Positions 24,261 through 33,835 of a DNA stretch of 64,000 nucleotides are shown piece by piece (within the stretch, counting starts at the first letter, position 1; every line of letters begins with the position of its first letter). The DNA comes from Caulobacter vibrioides OR37 (lineage in GTDB: Bacteria > Pseudomonadota > Alphaproteobacteria > Caulobacterales > Caulobacteraceae). The notes beneath the pieces were generated by a model. The model was given only the letters and a program-made list of their open reading frames with translations, ran no database searches and was not told the origin of the DNA. The position numbers were made by a program, and so were the translations under genes. The DNA is taken from NCBI RefSeq assembly GCF_000372645.1, contig NZ_APMP01000027.1, forward strand, positions 1 through 64,000, written 5' to 3'.

Positions 24261-25823
24261 TCAGGCGATCGCCTTGCCGATCGTGTGCAGCAGCACCGAC
24301 GGCGCGTGATCGTGGCGGGTCACCGCCGGAATGGGCCGATCGACGCCCATCAGTTGGTAGACCGCCGTCTGGGCGGCGCGCACCGAATATTCGACGGTGA
24401 ACACCACGTCGTCGGCGACCTCGACGAACTGACTGATGAAGGCCAGGTTCTTGGAATTGACCGGCACGGGAACCGGCCGATCGGCCTTCTTGCGCGGCAT
24501 GAACATCGAGGTGATATAGGGCAGCCGGCACGGCACGCAGGTGGCGTCCTCGAACACCTCCGCGCCCAGGCCCAGATGACCGCACAGCTCCTCCAGGATC
24601 TCGCGCCCGCCGCACTCGCTCATCGGCTTGGCCACGAAGTCGCCGACGCGGTCGGGATGCAGGGCGTAGCCCCAGAACACCGACCAGCCTTCCGGCTGAT
24701 CCACGAAGTGGGGCTGGTGGTACAGGACCACCGACATCAGCCAGCGCGAGTCCTTGAACGTCACCAGCCCGCCCGTCCCGGCCCGGTTGCCGGTGAAGGC
24801 CTGCATGGCGTCGAAGAAGCGCGGGTTGCGGCAGGTGACGGTGAACGACTCCCACAGGCTGCGCTGGATCGCCGTGTTGAAGGCCGCGGGATTGCCGAAC
24901 TCGGGGCGGCCCTCGGCGATCTTTTCCCACAGGGCCCAGCCCTGGCTGTCGGCCTTGGTCAGGCGCGGCGGCGGGGCGTCCATGGTCCCGAGGCTCGTGG
25001 CGTCGGTCATCGAGCCGTTCTGGAAGAAGACCTGGTCGCGCTCGCCCAGCGACAGGACCTCGCGGCGGCCGTCCTGAAGCAGGGTCAGGCCGGTGACGCG
25101 GTGCTCGCCATGCTCGGTGACGATGTCCATGTCGGTCACGACCGTGTCGCCGACGAACCGGACGCCCCGTTCGCGCAGCCAGCGCTCCAGCGGCGCGACG
25201 ATGGCGTCATACTGGTTGTAGACGGTGCGCTTGACCCCGCCCAGGGTGTCGATGCGCGGGAACTCGTTGAGGAACCGGTGCAGATACCGCTTCAGCTCGA
25301 CGGCGCTGTGCCAGGGCTGGAAGGCGAAGGTCGTCTGCCACATCAGCCAGAAATTGGTCTCGAAGAACGGCGGCGACAGCCAGTCGGTGATCGGGCTGTC
25401 GCCCAGGCTCTCCTCGGACGCGCCCATCAGCTGGACCAGCTCCAGCCGGTCATGGGCCGAAAAGCCCATGTGGCTGACATCGACCTTGTGCAGGTTGCGG
25501 TCGACCAGCCGCGCTTGCGAGTGGGAGACGTTGCGCTTGTTGAACGCCACCGTCTGCTCCAGCACCGTCTTGTCGGGATCGTCGTTGCTGGGAATGGTCG
25601 ACAGCAGGTCCCAGGTGCATTCGTAGTGGTCGGTGGTCAGCATCCGCCCGCCGCGCAGCGAGTATGACCCGTCGGGCAGCCGCGATCCGTCCAGCGCGCC
25701 GCCGAACACGGTCGGATGCTTCTCGAAGAGGGTGATGTCGGCGCCGTCGACGTTCGCGTCGCGGATCAGGAACGCCGCGCCGGCCAAGGCGCCGATCCCG
25801 CCGCCGATGAAATAATGCTTCAT
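24261..25823 (-). CDS. ohyA: Oleate hydratase (FAD-dependent)
   Basis: A 520-residue enzyme that adds water to the cis-9 bond of oleic or palmitoleic acid to give 10-hydroxy fatty acids. FAD binding is shown by FIGGGIGALAGAAFLIRD and the ITLFEKH strand. The family motif YECTWDLLSTIPS holds the catalytic Glu. GRMLTTDHYECTWD, FSAHDRLELVQL, FQPWHSAVELKRYLHRF and the MFMPRKKADRPVPVP segment match MCRA-type hydratases. The length is somewhat short of the roughly 570-640 residues of Gram-positive homologues but normal for the shorter proteobacterial group. It is probably involved in fatty-acid detoxification. Confidence 0.92.
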   Translation of the reverse strand: MKHYFIGGGIGALAGAAFLIRDANVDGADITLFEKHPTVFGGALDGSRLPDGSYSLRGGRMLTTDHYECTWDLLSTIPSNDDPDKTVLEQTVAFNKRNVSHSQARLVDRNLHKVDVSHMGFSAHDRLELVQLMGASEESLGDSPITDWLSPPFFETNFWLMWQTTFAFQPWHSAVELKRYLHRFLNEFPRIDTLGGVKRTVYNQYDAIVAPLERWLRERGVRFVGDTVVTDMDIVTEHGEHRVTGLTLLQDGRREVLSLGERDQVFFQNGSMTDATSLGTMDAPPPRLTKADSQGWALWEKIAEGRPEFGNPAAFNTAIQRSLWESFTVTCRNPRFFDAMQAFTGNRAGTGGLVTFKDSRWLMSVVLYHQPHFVDQPEGWSVFWGYALHPDRVGDFVAKPMSECGGREILEELCGHLGLGAEVFEDATCVPCRLPYITSMFMPRKKADRPVPVPVNSKNLAFISQFVEVADDVVFTVEYSVRAAQTAVYQLMGVDRPIPAVTRHDHAPSVLLHTIGKAIA

Positions 25824-25940
25824 GGCCTACTCTCCTTACCACGGATGACCGAGGCCCCGACCTTGGCCCAAGCGCGCGGACGCGCCTTGACCCGCGTCAA
25901 GGAGAGGCAAGAGCTTTGGGATCGAGAAGACGGGCGAGGC

Positions 25941-26969
25941 CTACTCGGCCGCCTCCATCGGCGTCGGGTCGCCATCGTGCGAGATCAGCACCGCCACCCA
26001 GCGCAGGTCGTCGTACTGGGCCAGGCCGTACATCAGGGCCAGGGTCAGCGGGATGGCCAGGAACGCGCCGGGCACGCCCCACAGCACCGTCCACATGCCC
26101 ACCGCGATCAGGCTGGCGGCTGGATCGATGTTCTGGCTGTCGGCCTGCATCTTGGGCAGCACCAGGTTGCCGACGATCGACGAGACGATGTGGATGCCGA
26201 CGAAGACCATGATGGCCGGCGTCAGGCTGGGGAACTGCAGCAGCGCGAACAGGGTCGGCCCCAGGCTGCCGACCATCACCCCCAGCACCGGGAAGTAGGA
26301 GAACAGGAAGATCACCAGGCTCCAGAACAGCGCGTTGTCCAGGCCGACGGCGAACATCGCCACGGCCGAGCCCACGGCGATCATCAGCCCGGTCATCGTC
26401 TGGACGTACATGTAGCTCTCGACGCCGGCGAAGCTGCGCTCCAGCACGGTGGCCAGGCCCCGCCCGCCGCGCGCGGCGACGATCCGCTCGACGCGCTTTT
26501 CGATCATCGGCCGCGAGATCAGCAGGAAGAACAGGAAGATCAGGGTCAGGCCGAAACCCGCCGACGCGTCCTGGACGCTGGTCAGGAGTTGGTCGGCCAG
26601 CGGTCCCAGCTCGACCTTCTGAGACAGGGCCTCGAGGCTCAGGGTCCCGCCGCCGGGCGGATGGATCAGGGCCAGCAGCTGATTGATGCGCGCCAGCATG
26701 GCCGGCATCTCGTCGACGATGCGCGAGGCGCCCTCGATCATCAGGGCGATGCTGGCGACGATGATGCCGCCGACGATCACGGCGGTGATGACGAACACCA
26801 TCCAGCGTCGGGCGTTGGGCAGCACCCGCACCACCCGGTCGCTCAGCGACGTGATCAGGATGGCCAGGACCAGCGCCAGGGCGAACGGCCACAGCACGGC
26901 GCGGAACACATACAGCAGCCCCGCCGCCACGGCGAAGTTCACCAGAAACGATGTGCCCGTCTTGCTCAC
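25941..26969 (-). CDS. AI-2E family transporter / PerM-like permease
   Basis: A 342-residue membrane protein. Paired N-terminal helices (FLVNFAVAAGLLYVFRAVLWPFALALVLAILI) are followed by an extended soluble-looking middle (MPAMLARINQLLALIHPPGG...KVELGPLADQLL). Multiple C-terminal helices follow, with the family signature PVLGVMVGSLGPTLFALLQF and GVPGAFLAIPLTLALMYGLAQYDDLRWVAVLI. The family exports small molecules, including autoinducer-2 and, in some members, acts in sodium/proton exchange. The specific substrate is not evident. It is transcribed alone; the 140 bp beyond the start hold no clear gene. Confidence 0.9.
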   Translation of the reverse strand: MSKTGTSFLVNFAVAAGLLYVFRAVLWPFALALVLAILITSLSDRVVRVLPNARRWMVFVITAVIVGGIIVASIALMIEGASRIVDEMPAMLARINQLLALIHPPGGGTLSLEALSQKVELGPLADQLLTSVQDASAGFGLTLIFLFFLLISRPMIEKRVERIVAARGGRGLATVLERSFAGVESYMYVQTMTGLMIAVGSAVAMFAVGLDNALFWSLVIFLFSYFPVLGVMVGSLGPTLFALLQFPSLTPAIMVFVGIHIVSSIVGNLVLPKMQADSQNIDPAASLIAVGMWTVLWGVPGAFLAIPLTLALMYGLAQYDDLRWVAVLISHDGDPTPMEAAE

Positions 26970-27147
26970 TTGGCCTCCGCGGATCGACCGATGGGCGATG
27001 ATCCCTCGGCGGTCGATAACACTCCCCTAGCGTAAAGCGCTACCGGAGAGGCGAGGCTTGAGCTTTTTCCGAGAAGCGCCCCGCGAGACATCACGCGGCG
27101 GACGCGAAACGGAGATCAGGGCGGGGATCGCGCGAAACGCGCCGCGA

Positions 27148-27285
27148 TCAGCTCGACTGGTCCTTGTCCTGCTTCTCTTTCTTCGCCTGGTCATGATGCC
27201 ATTTGATGGAGAAGAACATCCCGACTCCCAGAACCAGAATCTTGAGCGGGAAGAAAACGAGCGGAAACCAGTCTACCGAATTCAA
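27148..27285 (-). CDS. Putative 45-residue membrane protein (TTG start)
   Basis: Read from a TTG at 27285, seven bases after GGAG, the frame gives a hydrophobic helix (WFPLVFFPLKILVLGVGMFF) and a charged Lys/Asp-rich tail (KWHHDQAKKEKQDKDQSS). The AT content here is higher than in neighbouring genes, so this could be a recent or fast-evolving small gene. There is no family match and the start is tentative. Confidence 0.4.
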   Translation of the reverse strand: MNSVDWFPLVFFPLKILVLGVGMFFSIKWHHDQAKKEKQDKDQSS

Positions 27286-27419
27286 AGCGCTGCTCCAGGA
27301 AATCGCCAGAAAACGATGATCTTTGTTTTCCGTCTCGCCAGGAGTTCTAGCAAATTCATCCGCGCGGGCGTCCTGGACAAAGTGTCCAAGCGCGATATCC
27401 TGCGCGAAGCCGCTCCGCT

Positions 27420-28040
27420 CTACCGCCAGGCGTAGTTGAAGCTGACGCTGATCCGCTGTTCGTCGGCCTGGTTGGGCGTCACCTCGTGGCGTAGCCAGCT
27501 CTCCCACATCAGGATCGCGCCGGGCGTGGGTCGGACATAGACGAACGGTTGCAAGGTCTCGGGCGCGTCGGTCTTTCGCGTCGGCGCGGCCATCATCATC
27601 GGCAGGCGCGGATCCTCGAACTTGATGGCCGAGGCGCCCGGCGGGATGGTCACATAGACCGTGCCGGAAATGACGCTGTGCGGGTGGATGTGGCCGGTGT
27701 GCTGGCCGCCCGGCTCCAGGATGTTGATCCAGAAGCTGTCCATGACCAGCTTGCCGCCCGCCAGGTCGAAACACAGGTCGCGCGCGAAGGCGGCGGCGTG
27801 GCGGTCGAGCTTCTTCTTCAGGTCGGCGAACAGGCTGTCGCGCTGGGGCAGGTCGTTCAGCGAGGCGTAGGAGGTATAGCCCAGATAGCCCTTGTTATAG
27901 CCCCAGGCCTGACCGGCCTCGTCCTCCTCGGCGATGGCGACGCAGGCGTCGTGCAGCGCGTCGATGAAATCCTCGAAGCCCTTCTCGCCGGCCAGGCTGG
28001 CTTCATAGAGCGGGGTGACGAAGAGGCTGCGCGGGGTCAT
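27420..28040 (-). CDS. Putative 2OG-Fe(II) oxygenase (TIGR02466 type)
   Basis: A 206-residue protein of the double-stranded beta-helix type. It has a conserved front (SLFVTPLYEASL, WGYNKGYLGYTSYASLNDLPQRDSLFADL). The metal-site region is WINILEPGGQHTGHIHPHSVISGTVYV, with His ligands in HTGHIHPHS, and a later His lies in WESWLRHEVTPN, followed by RISVSFNYAW, the position of the 2-oxoglutarate-binding Arg. TIGR02466 members are putative Fe(II)/2OG oxygenases of unknown substrate. The gene stands alone; the upstream side is the AT-rich promoter region of the lipoprotein gene. Confidence 0.85.
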   Translation of the reverse strand: MTPRSLFVTPLYEASLAGEKGFEDFIDALHDACVAIAEEDEAGQAWGYNKGYLGYTSYASLNDLPQRDSLFADLKKKLDRHAAAFARDLCFDLAGGKLVMDSFWINILEPGGQHTGHIHPHSVISGTVYVTIPPGASAIKFEDPRLPMMMAAPTRKTDAPETLQPFVYVRPTPGAILMWESWLRHEVTPNQADEQRISVSFNYAWR

Positions 28041-28065
28041 GAGGCGCGGCGTAGTCCAGGCGCGG

Positions 28066-28148
28066 CGAACATGTCAAAGACACTTTCTAGTTGTTTATTG
28101 TCAATATAAACGCCAATGTGGCGCTGGGGCGGCTTTCGAGGGGGAGAC
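28066..28148 (+). promoter_or_regulatory. AT-rich promoter region of the lipoprotein gene
   Basis: About 80 bp with an unusually AT-rich core at 28080-28112 (TCTAGTTGTTTATTGTCAAT and following), between divergent genes. It contains TTATTG-tc-AATATAA, a loose inverted repeat. GGGGGAG precedes the ATG at 28149. This is probably the promoter for one or both divergent genes; no sigma consensus was assigned. Confidence 0.4.
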
Positions 28149-29015
28149 ATGCGCCAGGTCATCTTCGCCATGCTGGGCGTCGCGGCGATCGGGCTGGGCG
28201 GCTGTCAGTCGCTGCAGGGCTATCCCGCGCCGCTCGAGACCCCGAAACAGGCGCTGGCCCTGGTTCAGGCCGACACCCGGCCGGCCGCTGTCACCGCCTA
28301 TGACGGGATCACCGACCCCGCCCTGCGCCGGACCAAGCGCGACCAGATCGTCCGCGCCCGCCTCTATGCGATCGACGTCAATTACGACGACTTCGTGCGA
28401 ACCGTCAGCGGGCAACAGAAGACCTTCGCCATCGGCGCGGACCTGGTGTCGGCCGGCCTGACCGGCGCGGCCACCCTGGCCAAGAGCGCCACGACCAAGA
28501 CCCACCTGACCACCTATGCCAGCGCCGCCCTGGGCGTGCGCTCGACGGTCGACAAGGAGCTGTTCTACAGCAAGACCCTGCCGGCCGTGGTCTCCCAGAT
28601 GGACGCCTCGCGCAAGGCGGTGCTGGCCAAGATCGCCGAGGGCCTGGCCAAGCCGGACGGCGACTATCCGCTGGTCGCCGCCCTGGCCGACCTGCAGGAC
28701 TATTACACCGCCGGGACGCTGAACGGCGCGCTGAACCAGATCGCCAAGGACGCCGGGGTCAAGGCCCAGGCCGCCGAGGACCGCATCGCCAAGGTCACCA
28801 CCATCGCGACCGCCTATGACGACCCCAGCCGCAAGCTCTCGGCCTACTGGCGCAAGGCGGACGGGAGTTACGACTCCGCCCACGAGGCCAAGATGCTGGC
28901 CTGCCTGGGCCCCGGCGCGACGACGCTGCAACTGACCAACCTGATCCACGGCGACAGCGCCACGCAGAAGAACGCCCTGATCGCCTGCCTGACCGCCGCC
29001 GGCGAAAAACTCTGA
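28149..29015 (+). CDS. Hypothetical lipoprotein
   Basis: A 288-residue protein with a lipoprotein signal (MRQVIFAMLGVAAIGLGGCQ, lipobox LGGC with Cys at residue 19), so probably anchored in a membrane facing the periplasm. The mature part is mainly helical: TKRDQIVRARLYAIDVNYDDFVRTVSGQQKTFAIGADLVSAGLTGA, then a hydrophobic glycine-zipper-like AGLTGAATLAKSATTKTHLTTYASAALGV, and a long helical bundle ending KNALIACLTAAGEKL. No family was recognised. A 74-residue protein gene follows after 13 bp and is probably co-transcribed. Confidence 0.78.
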   Translation: MRQVIFAMLGVAAIGLGGCQSLQGYPAPLETPKQALALVQADTRPAAVTAYDGITDPALRRTKRDQIVRARLYAIDVNYDDFVRTVSGQQKTFAIGADLVSAGLTGAATLAKSATTKTHLTTYASAALGVRSTVDKELFYSKTLPAVVSQMDASRKAVLAKIAEGLAKPDGDYPLVAALADLQDYYTAGTLNGALNQIAKDAGVKAQAAEDRIAKVTTIATAYDDPSRKLSAYWRKADGSYDSAHEAKMLACLGPGATTLQLTNLIHGDSATQKNALIACLTAAGEKL

Positions 29016-29028
29016 GAGGATCGAGCCC

Positions 29029-29253
29029 ATGACCGACACCTCCGGCGCCGCTTCGGCTCCGACCACCCGCCATCCCGAGGCTCCGACGACCAGCCAGGCG
29101 CTGCGGCAGTACGTCTATACCGGCGTCTCCGAAGAGCAGCGGCCGATCCTGGTCGCGGACCTCTGGCACGCCGGCGCCCTGCGGGTCGACGTGGTTCGCG
29201 ACCCGGGATCGAACCCGGCGACCTACACCGTCACCGCCACCTTCCCCGCGTGA
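29029..29253 (+). CDS. Small hypothetical protein
   Basis: A 74-residue soluble protein with a Ser/Thr/Pro-rich N-terminus (MTDTSGAASAPTTRHPEAPT). The compact C-terminal part has a beta-strand look (LVADLWHAGALRVDVVRDPGSNPATYTVTATFPA). It follows the lipoprotein gene by 13 bp with AGAGGAT as ribosome site. No family was recognised. Confidence 0.6.
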   Translation: MTDTSGAASAPTTRHPEAPTTSQALRQYVYTGVSEEQRPILVADLWHAGALRVDVVRDPGSNPATYTVTATFPA

Positions 29254-29288
29254 TTGACGCCCTCCGCGCTCGGGCGGATCATGACCGC

Positions 29289-29609
29289 ATGGCCGACGGC
29301 GAACTGATCCTGACCCTCGACGCGGCGCTCGCCGAGCGCCTGCGGCTTCGCGCCGAGGCGGCGGGGCTGAGCGTGGAGGCTTACGCGCACGATATCCTGC
29401 GGCGCGACGTCGACCCGCCAGGCCTCGCGGAGAGGGAAACCCGATGGGACGGCCGTTTGCGGCCCCGCTCGCCCGAAGACGACCTCGACCAGAATTCCAA
29501 AGCCTATTCCGACTATATCGAGCGGATCTGCGACGAGGCCGAGCGCTCGGGCGGCGTTCCCTGGGAACAGGTGCGAGCGCGCCTGCGAAACTTCGGCCAA
29601 CCTCGCTGA
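29289..29609 (+). CDS. Antitoxin of a type II toxin-antitoxin pair
   Basis: A 106-residue protein. The N-terminal half (ELILTLDAALAERLRLRAEAAGLSVEAYAHDILRRDV) has the strand-helix-helix pattern of a ribbon-helix-helix DNA-binding antitoxin. The acidic C-terminal half (SPEDDLDQNSKAYSDYIERICDEAERSGGVPWEQVRARLRNF) would wrap the toxin. The RelE/ParE-like toxin gene starts 3 bases after its stop. It would autoregulate the pair, but no operator was resolved in the 35 bp upstream. The start at 29289 is preferred to an in-frame start at 29250 inside the preceding gene. Confidence 0.8.
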   Translation: MADGELILTLDAALAERLRLRAEAAGLSVEAYAHDILRRDVDPPGLAERETRWDGRLRPRSPEDDLDQNSKAYSDYIERICDEAERSGGVPWEQVRARLRNFGQPR

Positions 29610-29612
29610 CGC

Positions 29613-29894
29613 GTGCGCCGGATCGTTTTCACCGAACTGGCGAATAACGATATCAACAGGCTTGAAGCTTGGCTTATCGAGCGGGGCGCGCCCTATGCGC
29701 GCGGCCTCGGCCTGGAGCTTGTCGACGCCATCGAAGGGCTGATGGATTTTCCAGAACGCGCGACCGTCAGCCGCGACGGCCGCTATCGCGAGCTCTACAT
29801 CTCGTTCCATTCGAACCAGTACGTGATCCAGTATCAGGTGCGCGGCGACCTCGTCGTCATAGCGCGCATCAGACACAGCCTCGAACGTCGCTGA
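29613..29894 (+). CDS. RelE/ParE-family toxin
   Basis: A 93-residue basic protein beginning at a GTG. It has the ParE/RelE pattern: [23 protein letters not shown] at the N-terminal helix hairpin, [20 protein letters not shown] and [24 protein letters not shown] at the C-terminal sheet with the typical IRHxxxxR ending. ParE members inhibit gyrase and RelE members cut mRNA on the ribosome; the sequence does not decide between them. It overlaps no gene. uvrC starts 29 bp downstream, so readthrough from the toxin operon may reach uvrC. Confidence 0.88.
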   Translation: MRRIVFTELANNDINRLEAWLIERGAPYARGLGLELVDAIEGLMDFPERATVSRDGRYRELYISFHSNQYVIQYQVRGDLVVIARIRHSLERR

Positions 29895-29923
29895 ACCCGC
29901 CGGACTCGCCTATATCTCCGGCC

Positions 29924-31825
29924 GTGACCGACGCAACGACCGACACCCCCACCCCTCGCCTGACCGGCGCCGCCCTGATCAAGGACGAGGTCACACGCCT
30001 GCCCGACGCGCCCGGCGTCTACCGCATGATCGGCGAGGCCGACGAGGTGCTGTACGTCGGCAAGGCCAAGAGCCTGAAGAAGCGCGTCGTCCAGTACGCC
30101 CAGGGCCGCTTCCACACCAACCGCATCGCCCACATGGTCGACGCGACGCGGGCCATGGAGTTCGTCACCACCCGCACCGAAGCCGACGCCCTGCTGCTCG
30201 AGATCAATCTGATCAAGTCGCTGAAGCCGCGCTTCAACGTGCTGCTGCGCGACGACAAGAGCTTCCCCGAAATCGTCATCCGCCGCGACCACGACGCGCC
30301 GCAGTTGCGGAAACATCGCGGCGCCCACACGATCAAGGGCGACTATTTCGGACCGTTCGCCAGCGCCTGGGCGGTGAACCGCACGCTGAACACCCTGCAG
30401 AAGGCCTTCCTGCTGCGCTCGTGCAGCGACAGCGTCTACGAGACGCGCGACCGGCCCTGCATGTTGCACCAGATCAAGCGCTGCGCCGCCCCCTGCACCG
30501 GCCTGATCGGCAAGGACGACTACCAGGCCCTGGTCGACCAGGCCGAGGCCTTCCTGCGCGGCAAGTCCCGCGCGGTGATGGCGCAGATGGCCAAGGCGAT
30601 GGAGGACGCGGCCGAGGACCTGGAGTTCGAGCGCGCCGCCCGCCTGCGCGACCGCATCCGCGCCCTCTCGGCCGTCGCCCAGGAGACCCAGATCAATCCC
30701 GAGACGGTCGAGGAGGCCGACGTCGTGGCCCTGCACGTCGAGGGCGGCCAGGCCTGCGTGCAGGTGTTCTTCTTCCGCGCCGGCCAGAACTGGGGCAACC
30801 GCGCCTACTTCCCGCGCGTGACCGGCAACGCCGATGAGAGCGAGGACGAGACCACCACCGAGGAGCAGCGGATCCTCACCGCGTTCCTGGGCCAGTTCTA
30901 CGACGACAAGCCGATCCCCCGCCTGATCCTGACCAATGTCCAGCCGGCCGAGGCCGCCCTGCTGGCCGAGGCCTTCTGCGTCAAGAGCGGCCGCAAGGTC
31001 GAGATCAGCGTGCCCAAGCGCGGCGAGAAGGCCGACCTCGTCGCCCACGCCCTGACCAACGCGCGCGAAGCGCTGGGCCGCAAGATGGCCGAGGGCTCGG
31101 CCCAGACCAAACTCCTCGCCGGCGTGGCCGAGGCCTTCAAGCTGGACGCCCCGCCCGAGCGGATCGAGGTCTACGACAACAGCCACATCCAGGGCACGAA
31201 CGCCGTGGGCGGCATGATCGTGGCCGGCCCGGAAGGCTTCATGAAGGGCCAGTACCGCAAGTTCAACATCCGCGGCGCCGACCTGACGCCCGGCGACGAC
31301 TACGGCATGATGAAGGAGGTGCTGAAGCGCCGCTTCGCCCGCCTGGTCAAGGAAGAGGAGGAAGGCGACGACGCCAATCGCCCCGACCTCGTGCTGGTCG
31401 ACGGCGGCCAGGGCCAGCTGGACGCGGCCCTGGAGATTATGGCCGACCTGGGCGTCGACGACATCGCCGTGGTCGGCGTCGCCAAGGGCCCCGACCGCGA
31501 CGCGGGCCTGGAGCGCTTCTTCCTGCCCGGCCAGCCGCCCTTCATGCTCGAACCCAAGTCGCCGGTGCTCTACTACCTGCAGCGCCTGCGCGACGAAGCC
31601 CACCGCTTCGCCATCGGCGCCCATAGCACGCGGCGGTCCATGGACCTGAAGAAGAACCCGCTGGACGAGATCGAAGGCGTCGGCCCCGGCCGCAAGAAGG
31701 CCCTGCTCCACGCCTTCGGCTCGGCCAAGGGCGTCAGCCGCGCCAGCGTCGAGGACCTGGTCAAGGTCGAGGGCCTCAGCCAGGCGCTGGCCGAGCGGAT
31801 TTTCGGGTTTTTCCGGAAGGGTTGA
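29924..31825 (+). CDS. uvrC: UvrABC system protein C (excinuclease subunit)
   Basis: A 633-residue nucleotide-excision repair nuclease. The order of domains is an N-terminal GIY-YIG nuclease ([30 protein letters not shown], the GVYRM and VLYVGKA strands), a Cys-containing segment ([15 protein letters not shown]), the UvrB-binding UVR motif ([20 protein letters not shown]), the RNase H-like 5'-nuclease domain ([35 protein letters not shown]), and a C-terminal helix-hairpin-helix pair ([21 protein letters not shown]). It is complete. The GTG at 29924 gives the usual length. It lies directly behind a toxin-antitoxin pair. Confidence 0.96.
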   Translation: MTDATTDTPTPRLTGAALIKDEVTRLPDAPGVYRMIGEADEVLYVGKAKSLKKRVVQYAQGRFHTNRIAHMVDATRAMEFVTTRTEADALLLEINLIKSLKPRFNVLLRDDKSFPEIVIRRDHDAPQLRKHRGAHTIKGDYFGPFASAWAVNRTLNTLQKAFLLRSCSDSVYETRDRPCMLHQIKRCAAPCTGLIGKDDYQALVDQAEAFLRGKSRAVMAQMAKAMEDAAEDLEFERAARLRDRIRALSAVAQETQINPETVEEADVVALHVEGGQACVQVFFFRAGQNWGNRAYFPRVTGNADESEDETTTEEQRILTAFLGQFYDDKPIPRLILTNVQPAEAALLAEAFCVKSGRKVEISVPKRGEKADLVAHALTNAREALGRKMAEGSAQTKLLAGVAEAFKLDAPPERIEVYDNSHIQGTNAVGGMIVAGPEGFMKGQYRKFNIRGADLTPGDDYGMMKEVLKRRFARLVKEEEEGDDANRPDLVLVDGGQGQLDAALEIMADLGVDDIAVVGVAKGPDRDAGLERFFLPGQPPFMLEPKSPVLYYLQRLRDEAHRFAIGAHSTRRSMDLKKNPLDEIEGVGPGRKKALLHAFGSAKGVSRASVEDLVKVEGLSQALAERIFGFFRKG

Positions 31826-31865
31826 GGGGGGCGGCCCGAACAGACACCATCGTCGCCGCCGCCCC

Positions 31866-33608
31866 TCAGCGGAAGATCGACTTCAGCAGGTTGCCGTGGG
31901 CCACGAGGTCGATCAGCGTGTCGCCCTGGCCGTTCAGCACCGCCTTCAAGCCCCAGAGGCCGAAGCCCTTGACCTGGTCCAGCTGGATGTGCGGCGGCAT
32001 CGACAGTTCCTGCTGGTAGGTGACGACGTCCAGCAGGGCCGGACCCGGGTGGGCCAGCACCTCGCGCACGGCGGCCGGCAAGGCGCTGGGCTTGTCGACC
32101 CGCACCGCGTGGAGCCCGGCCGCGCGGGCCACGGCGGCGAAGTCGGGGTTCTTGAGGTCGGTGCCGAACTCCAGGAAGCCGCCGCCCTTCATCTCCAGCG
32201 CGACGAAGCCCAGCGAGCCGTTGTTGTAGACCACGATCTTCACCGGCAGGTTCTGCTGGCGCAGGGTCAGGAGGTCGCCCATCAGCATGGCGAAGCCGCC
32301 GTCGCCCGACAGGCTGATGACCTGCCGGTCGGGGAAGGCCGCCTGGGCGCCGATCGCCTGGGGCATGGCGTTGGCCATCGAGCCGTGCACCAGCGAGCCC
32401 AGCAGGCGGCGACGGCCGTTCATCTTCAGATAGCGCGCGGCCCAGACCGTGACCGTGCCGACGTCGAAGGTGAACACCGCGTCGTCGGCCGCCGCCTCGC
32501 TGATCAGGCGGGTCAGGTACTGGGGATGGATCGGCTGGTCGTCGGACGTCTGGGCCGCCAGAGCGTCCAGGCCGGACCGGGCCTTCGCGTATTCGCTCAG
32601 CGCCTCGTCCAGGTGCTGGCGGTCGGTCTTTTCCGTAAGCTTGGGCGTCACCGCCTCGATCGTGGCCTTGACGTCGCCGACCATCGCCAGGTCCAGCCGC
32701 GTCCGTCGGCCCAGGGACTCGGGGTTCAGGTCGACCTGCGCCACCCGGGCGTCCGTCGGATAGAACTGGCGATAGGGGAAGTCCGTGCCCAGCATCAGCA
32801 GCGTGTCGCAGGCCTTCATCGCGTGATAGCCCGATGCGAAGCCGATCAGGCCGGTCATGCCGACGTCATAGGGGTTGTCGCCCTCGACATGCTCCTTGCC
32901 GCCCAGGGCGTGGACGATCGGCGCCTTCAGGCGCTCGGCCAGGGCCATGACCTCGGCGTGGGCGCCGGCGCATCCGCGCCCGCACAGCAGGGTAATCCGC
33001 TCGCCGGCGTTCAGGAACTGGGCCAGGGCGTCGATGTCGCGCGGCGCCGGCGTCACCACCGGCGGGGTCAGGCGCAGGCTGGCGGCGGCGGCGATACCCG
33101 CCTCCACCGTCTCCAGGGCGATGTCGCCAGGAATGATCACCACCGCCACGCCGCGCCGGCCCACGGCCACGCGGATCGCCGTCTCCAGCACGGCCGGCAG
33201 TTGCGAGGGATGCGAGACGAGCTCGCAATAGTGGCTGCACGTCTCGAACAGCGCCTCGGGCTTGGTCTCCTGGAAATAGCCGCGTCCGATCTCGGCGGAC
33301 GGAATGTGGGCGGCGATGGCCAGGACCGGCACGCGCGAGCGATGGCAGTCGAACAGGCCGTTGATCAGGTGCAGGTTGCCCGGCCCGCACGACCCGGCGC
33401 AGACCGCCAACTCGCCGGTCAGCGCGGCCTCGGCCCCGGCCGCGAACGCCGCCACCTCCTCGTGGCGGGTGTGGATCCAGTCGATGTCGCCGCGGCGGCG
33501 CAGCGAGTCGGTGATCCCGTTCAGGCTGTCGCCGACCACGCCATAGATGCGGCGCACGCCGGCCTGGGCCAAAACGTCCGTGACCAGATCCGCGACCTTC
33601 TGGGCCAT
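31866..33608 (-). CDS. poxB: Thiamine-diphosphate enzyme, pyruvate dehydrogenase (quinone) PoxB-type
   Basis: A 580-residue enzyme. The N-terminal ThDP domain has the conserved Glu in [21 protein letters not shown], a central FAD/Rossmann-type domain follows, and the C-terminal ThDP domain carries [21 protein letters not shown] ending at YNN. PoxB-type wording ([63 protein letters not shown]) supports a pyruvate:ubiquinone oxidoreductase giving acetate and CO2 at the membrane. A C-terminal lipid-binding peptide is expected of PoxB and the last residues ([16 protein letters not shown]) may serve. Pyruvate oxidase with oxygen is an alternative. It is divergent from the sigma factor. Confidence 0.88.
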   Translation of the reverse strand: MAQKVADLVTDVLAQAGVRRIYGVVGDSLNGITDSLRRRGDIDWIHTRHEEVAAFAAGAEAALTGELAVCAGSCGPGNLHLINGLFDCHRSRVPVLAIAAHIPSAEIGRGYFQETKPEALFETCSHYCELVSHPSQLPAVLETAIRVAVGRRGVAVVIIPGDIALETVEAGIAAAASLRLTPPVVTPAPRDIDALAQFLNAGERITLLCGRGCAGAHAEVMALAERLKAPIVHALGGKEHVEGDNPYDVGMTGLIGFASGYHAMKACDTLLMLGTDFPYRQFYPTDARVAQVDLNPESLGRRTRLDLAMVGDVKATIEAVTPKLTEKTDRQHLDEALSEYAKARSGLDALAAQTSDDQPIHPQYLTRLISEAAADDAVFTFDVGTVTVWAARYLKMNGRRRLLGSLVHGSMANAMPQAIGAQAAFPDRQVISLSGDGGFAMLMGDLLTLRQQNLPVKIVVYNNGSLGFVALEMKGGGFLEFGTDLKNPDFAAVARAAGLHAVRVDKPSALPAAVREVLAHPGPALLDVVTYQQELSMPPHIQLDQVKGFGLWGLKAVLNGQGDTLIDLVAHGNLLKSIFR

Positions 33609-33835
33609 GTCGAAACCTTTCCTGTACGCGGCGTACTGACGCCCATCCTAGGGGCCGACAAAGACTAAAAGATATCCAGCCTCGCCTCGCGCCCGACGAA
33701 TACGGGCGAGCGCCGCTTAAAGTTGCAATGAGCGCCTCGCGGCGATCTCGGCCGCCGCCCATCGCCCTTAACCGTTGGAACCTCCCCCGTTCCGGCTCGT
33801 TGTAGAGCTCGAGAGATTGTCGTGGGAGGCCCATC
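33609..33835 (+). promoter_or_regulatory. EcfG-type promoter before the sigma factor gene
   Basis: GGAAC at 33777-33781 and CGTT at 33798-33801, 16 bases apart, match the general-stress (EcfG/SigT) promoter consensus GGAAC-N16/17-CGTT. It lies 35 bases before the ATG at 33836, which is preceded by GTGGGAGG. The other part of this 227-bp gap, towards poxB, shows nothing clear. Confidence 0.8.

Noticed and set aside
27020..27050. Possible LacI-type site (TAGCGTAAAGCGCTACC) before the AI-2E transporter
   Set aside because: Only one half matches the palindrome at 18.07 kb; the other half is too degenerate.
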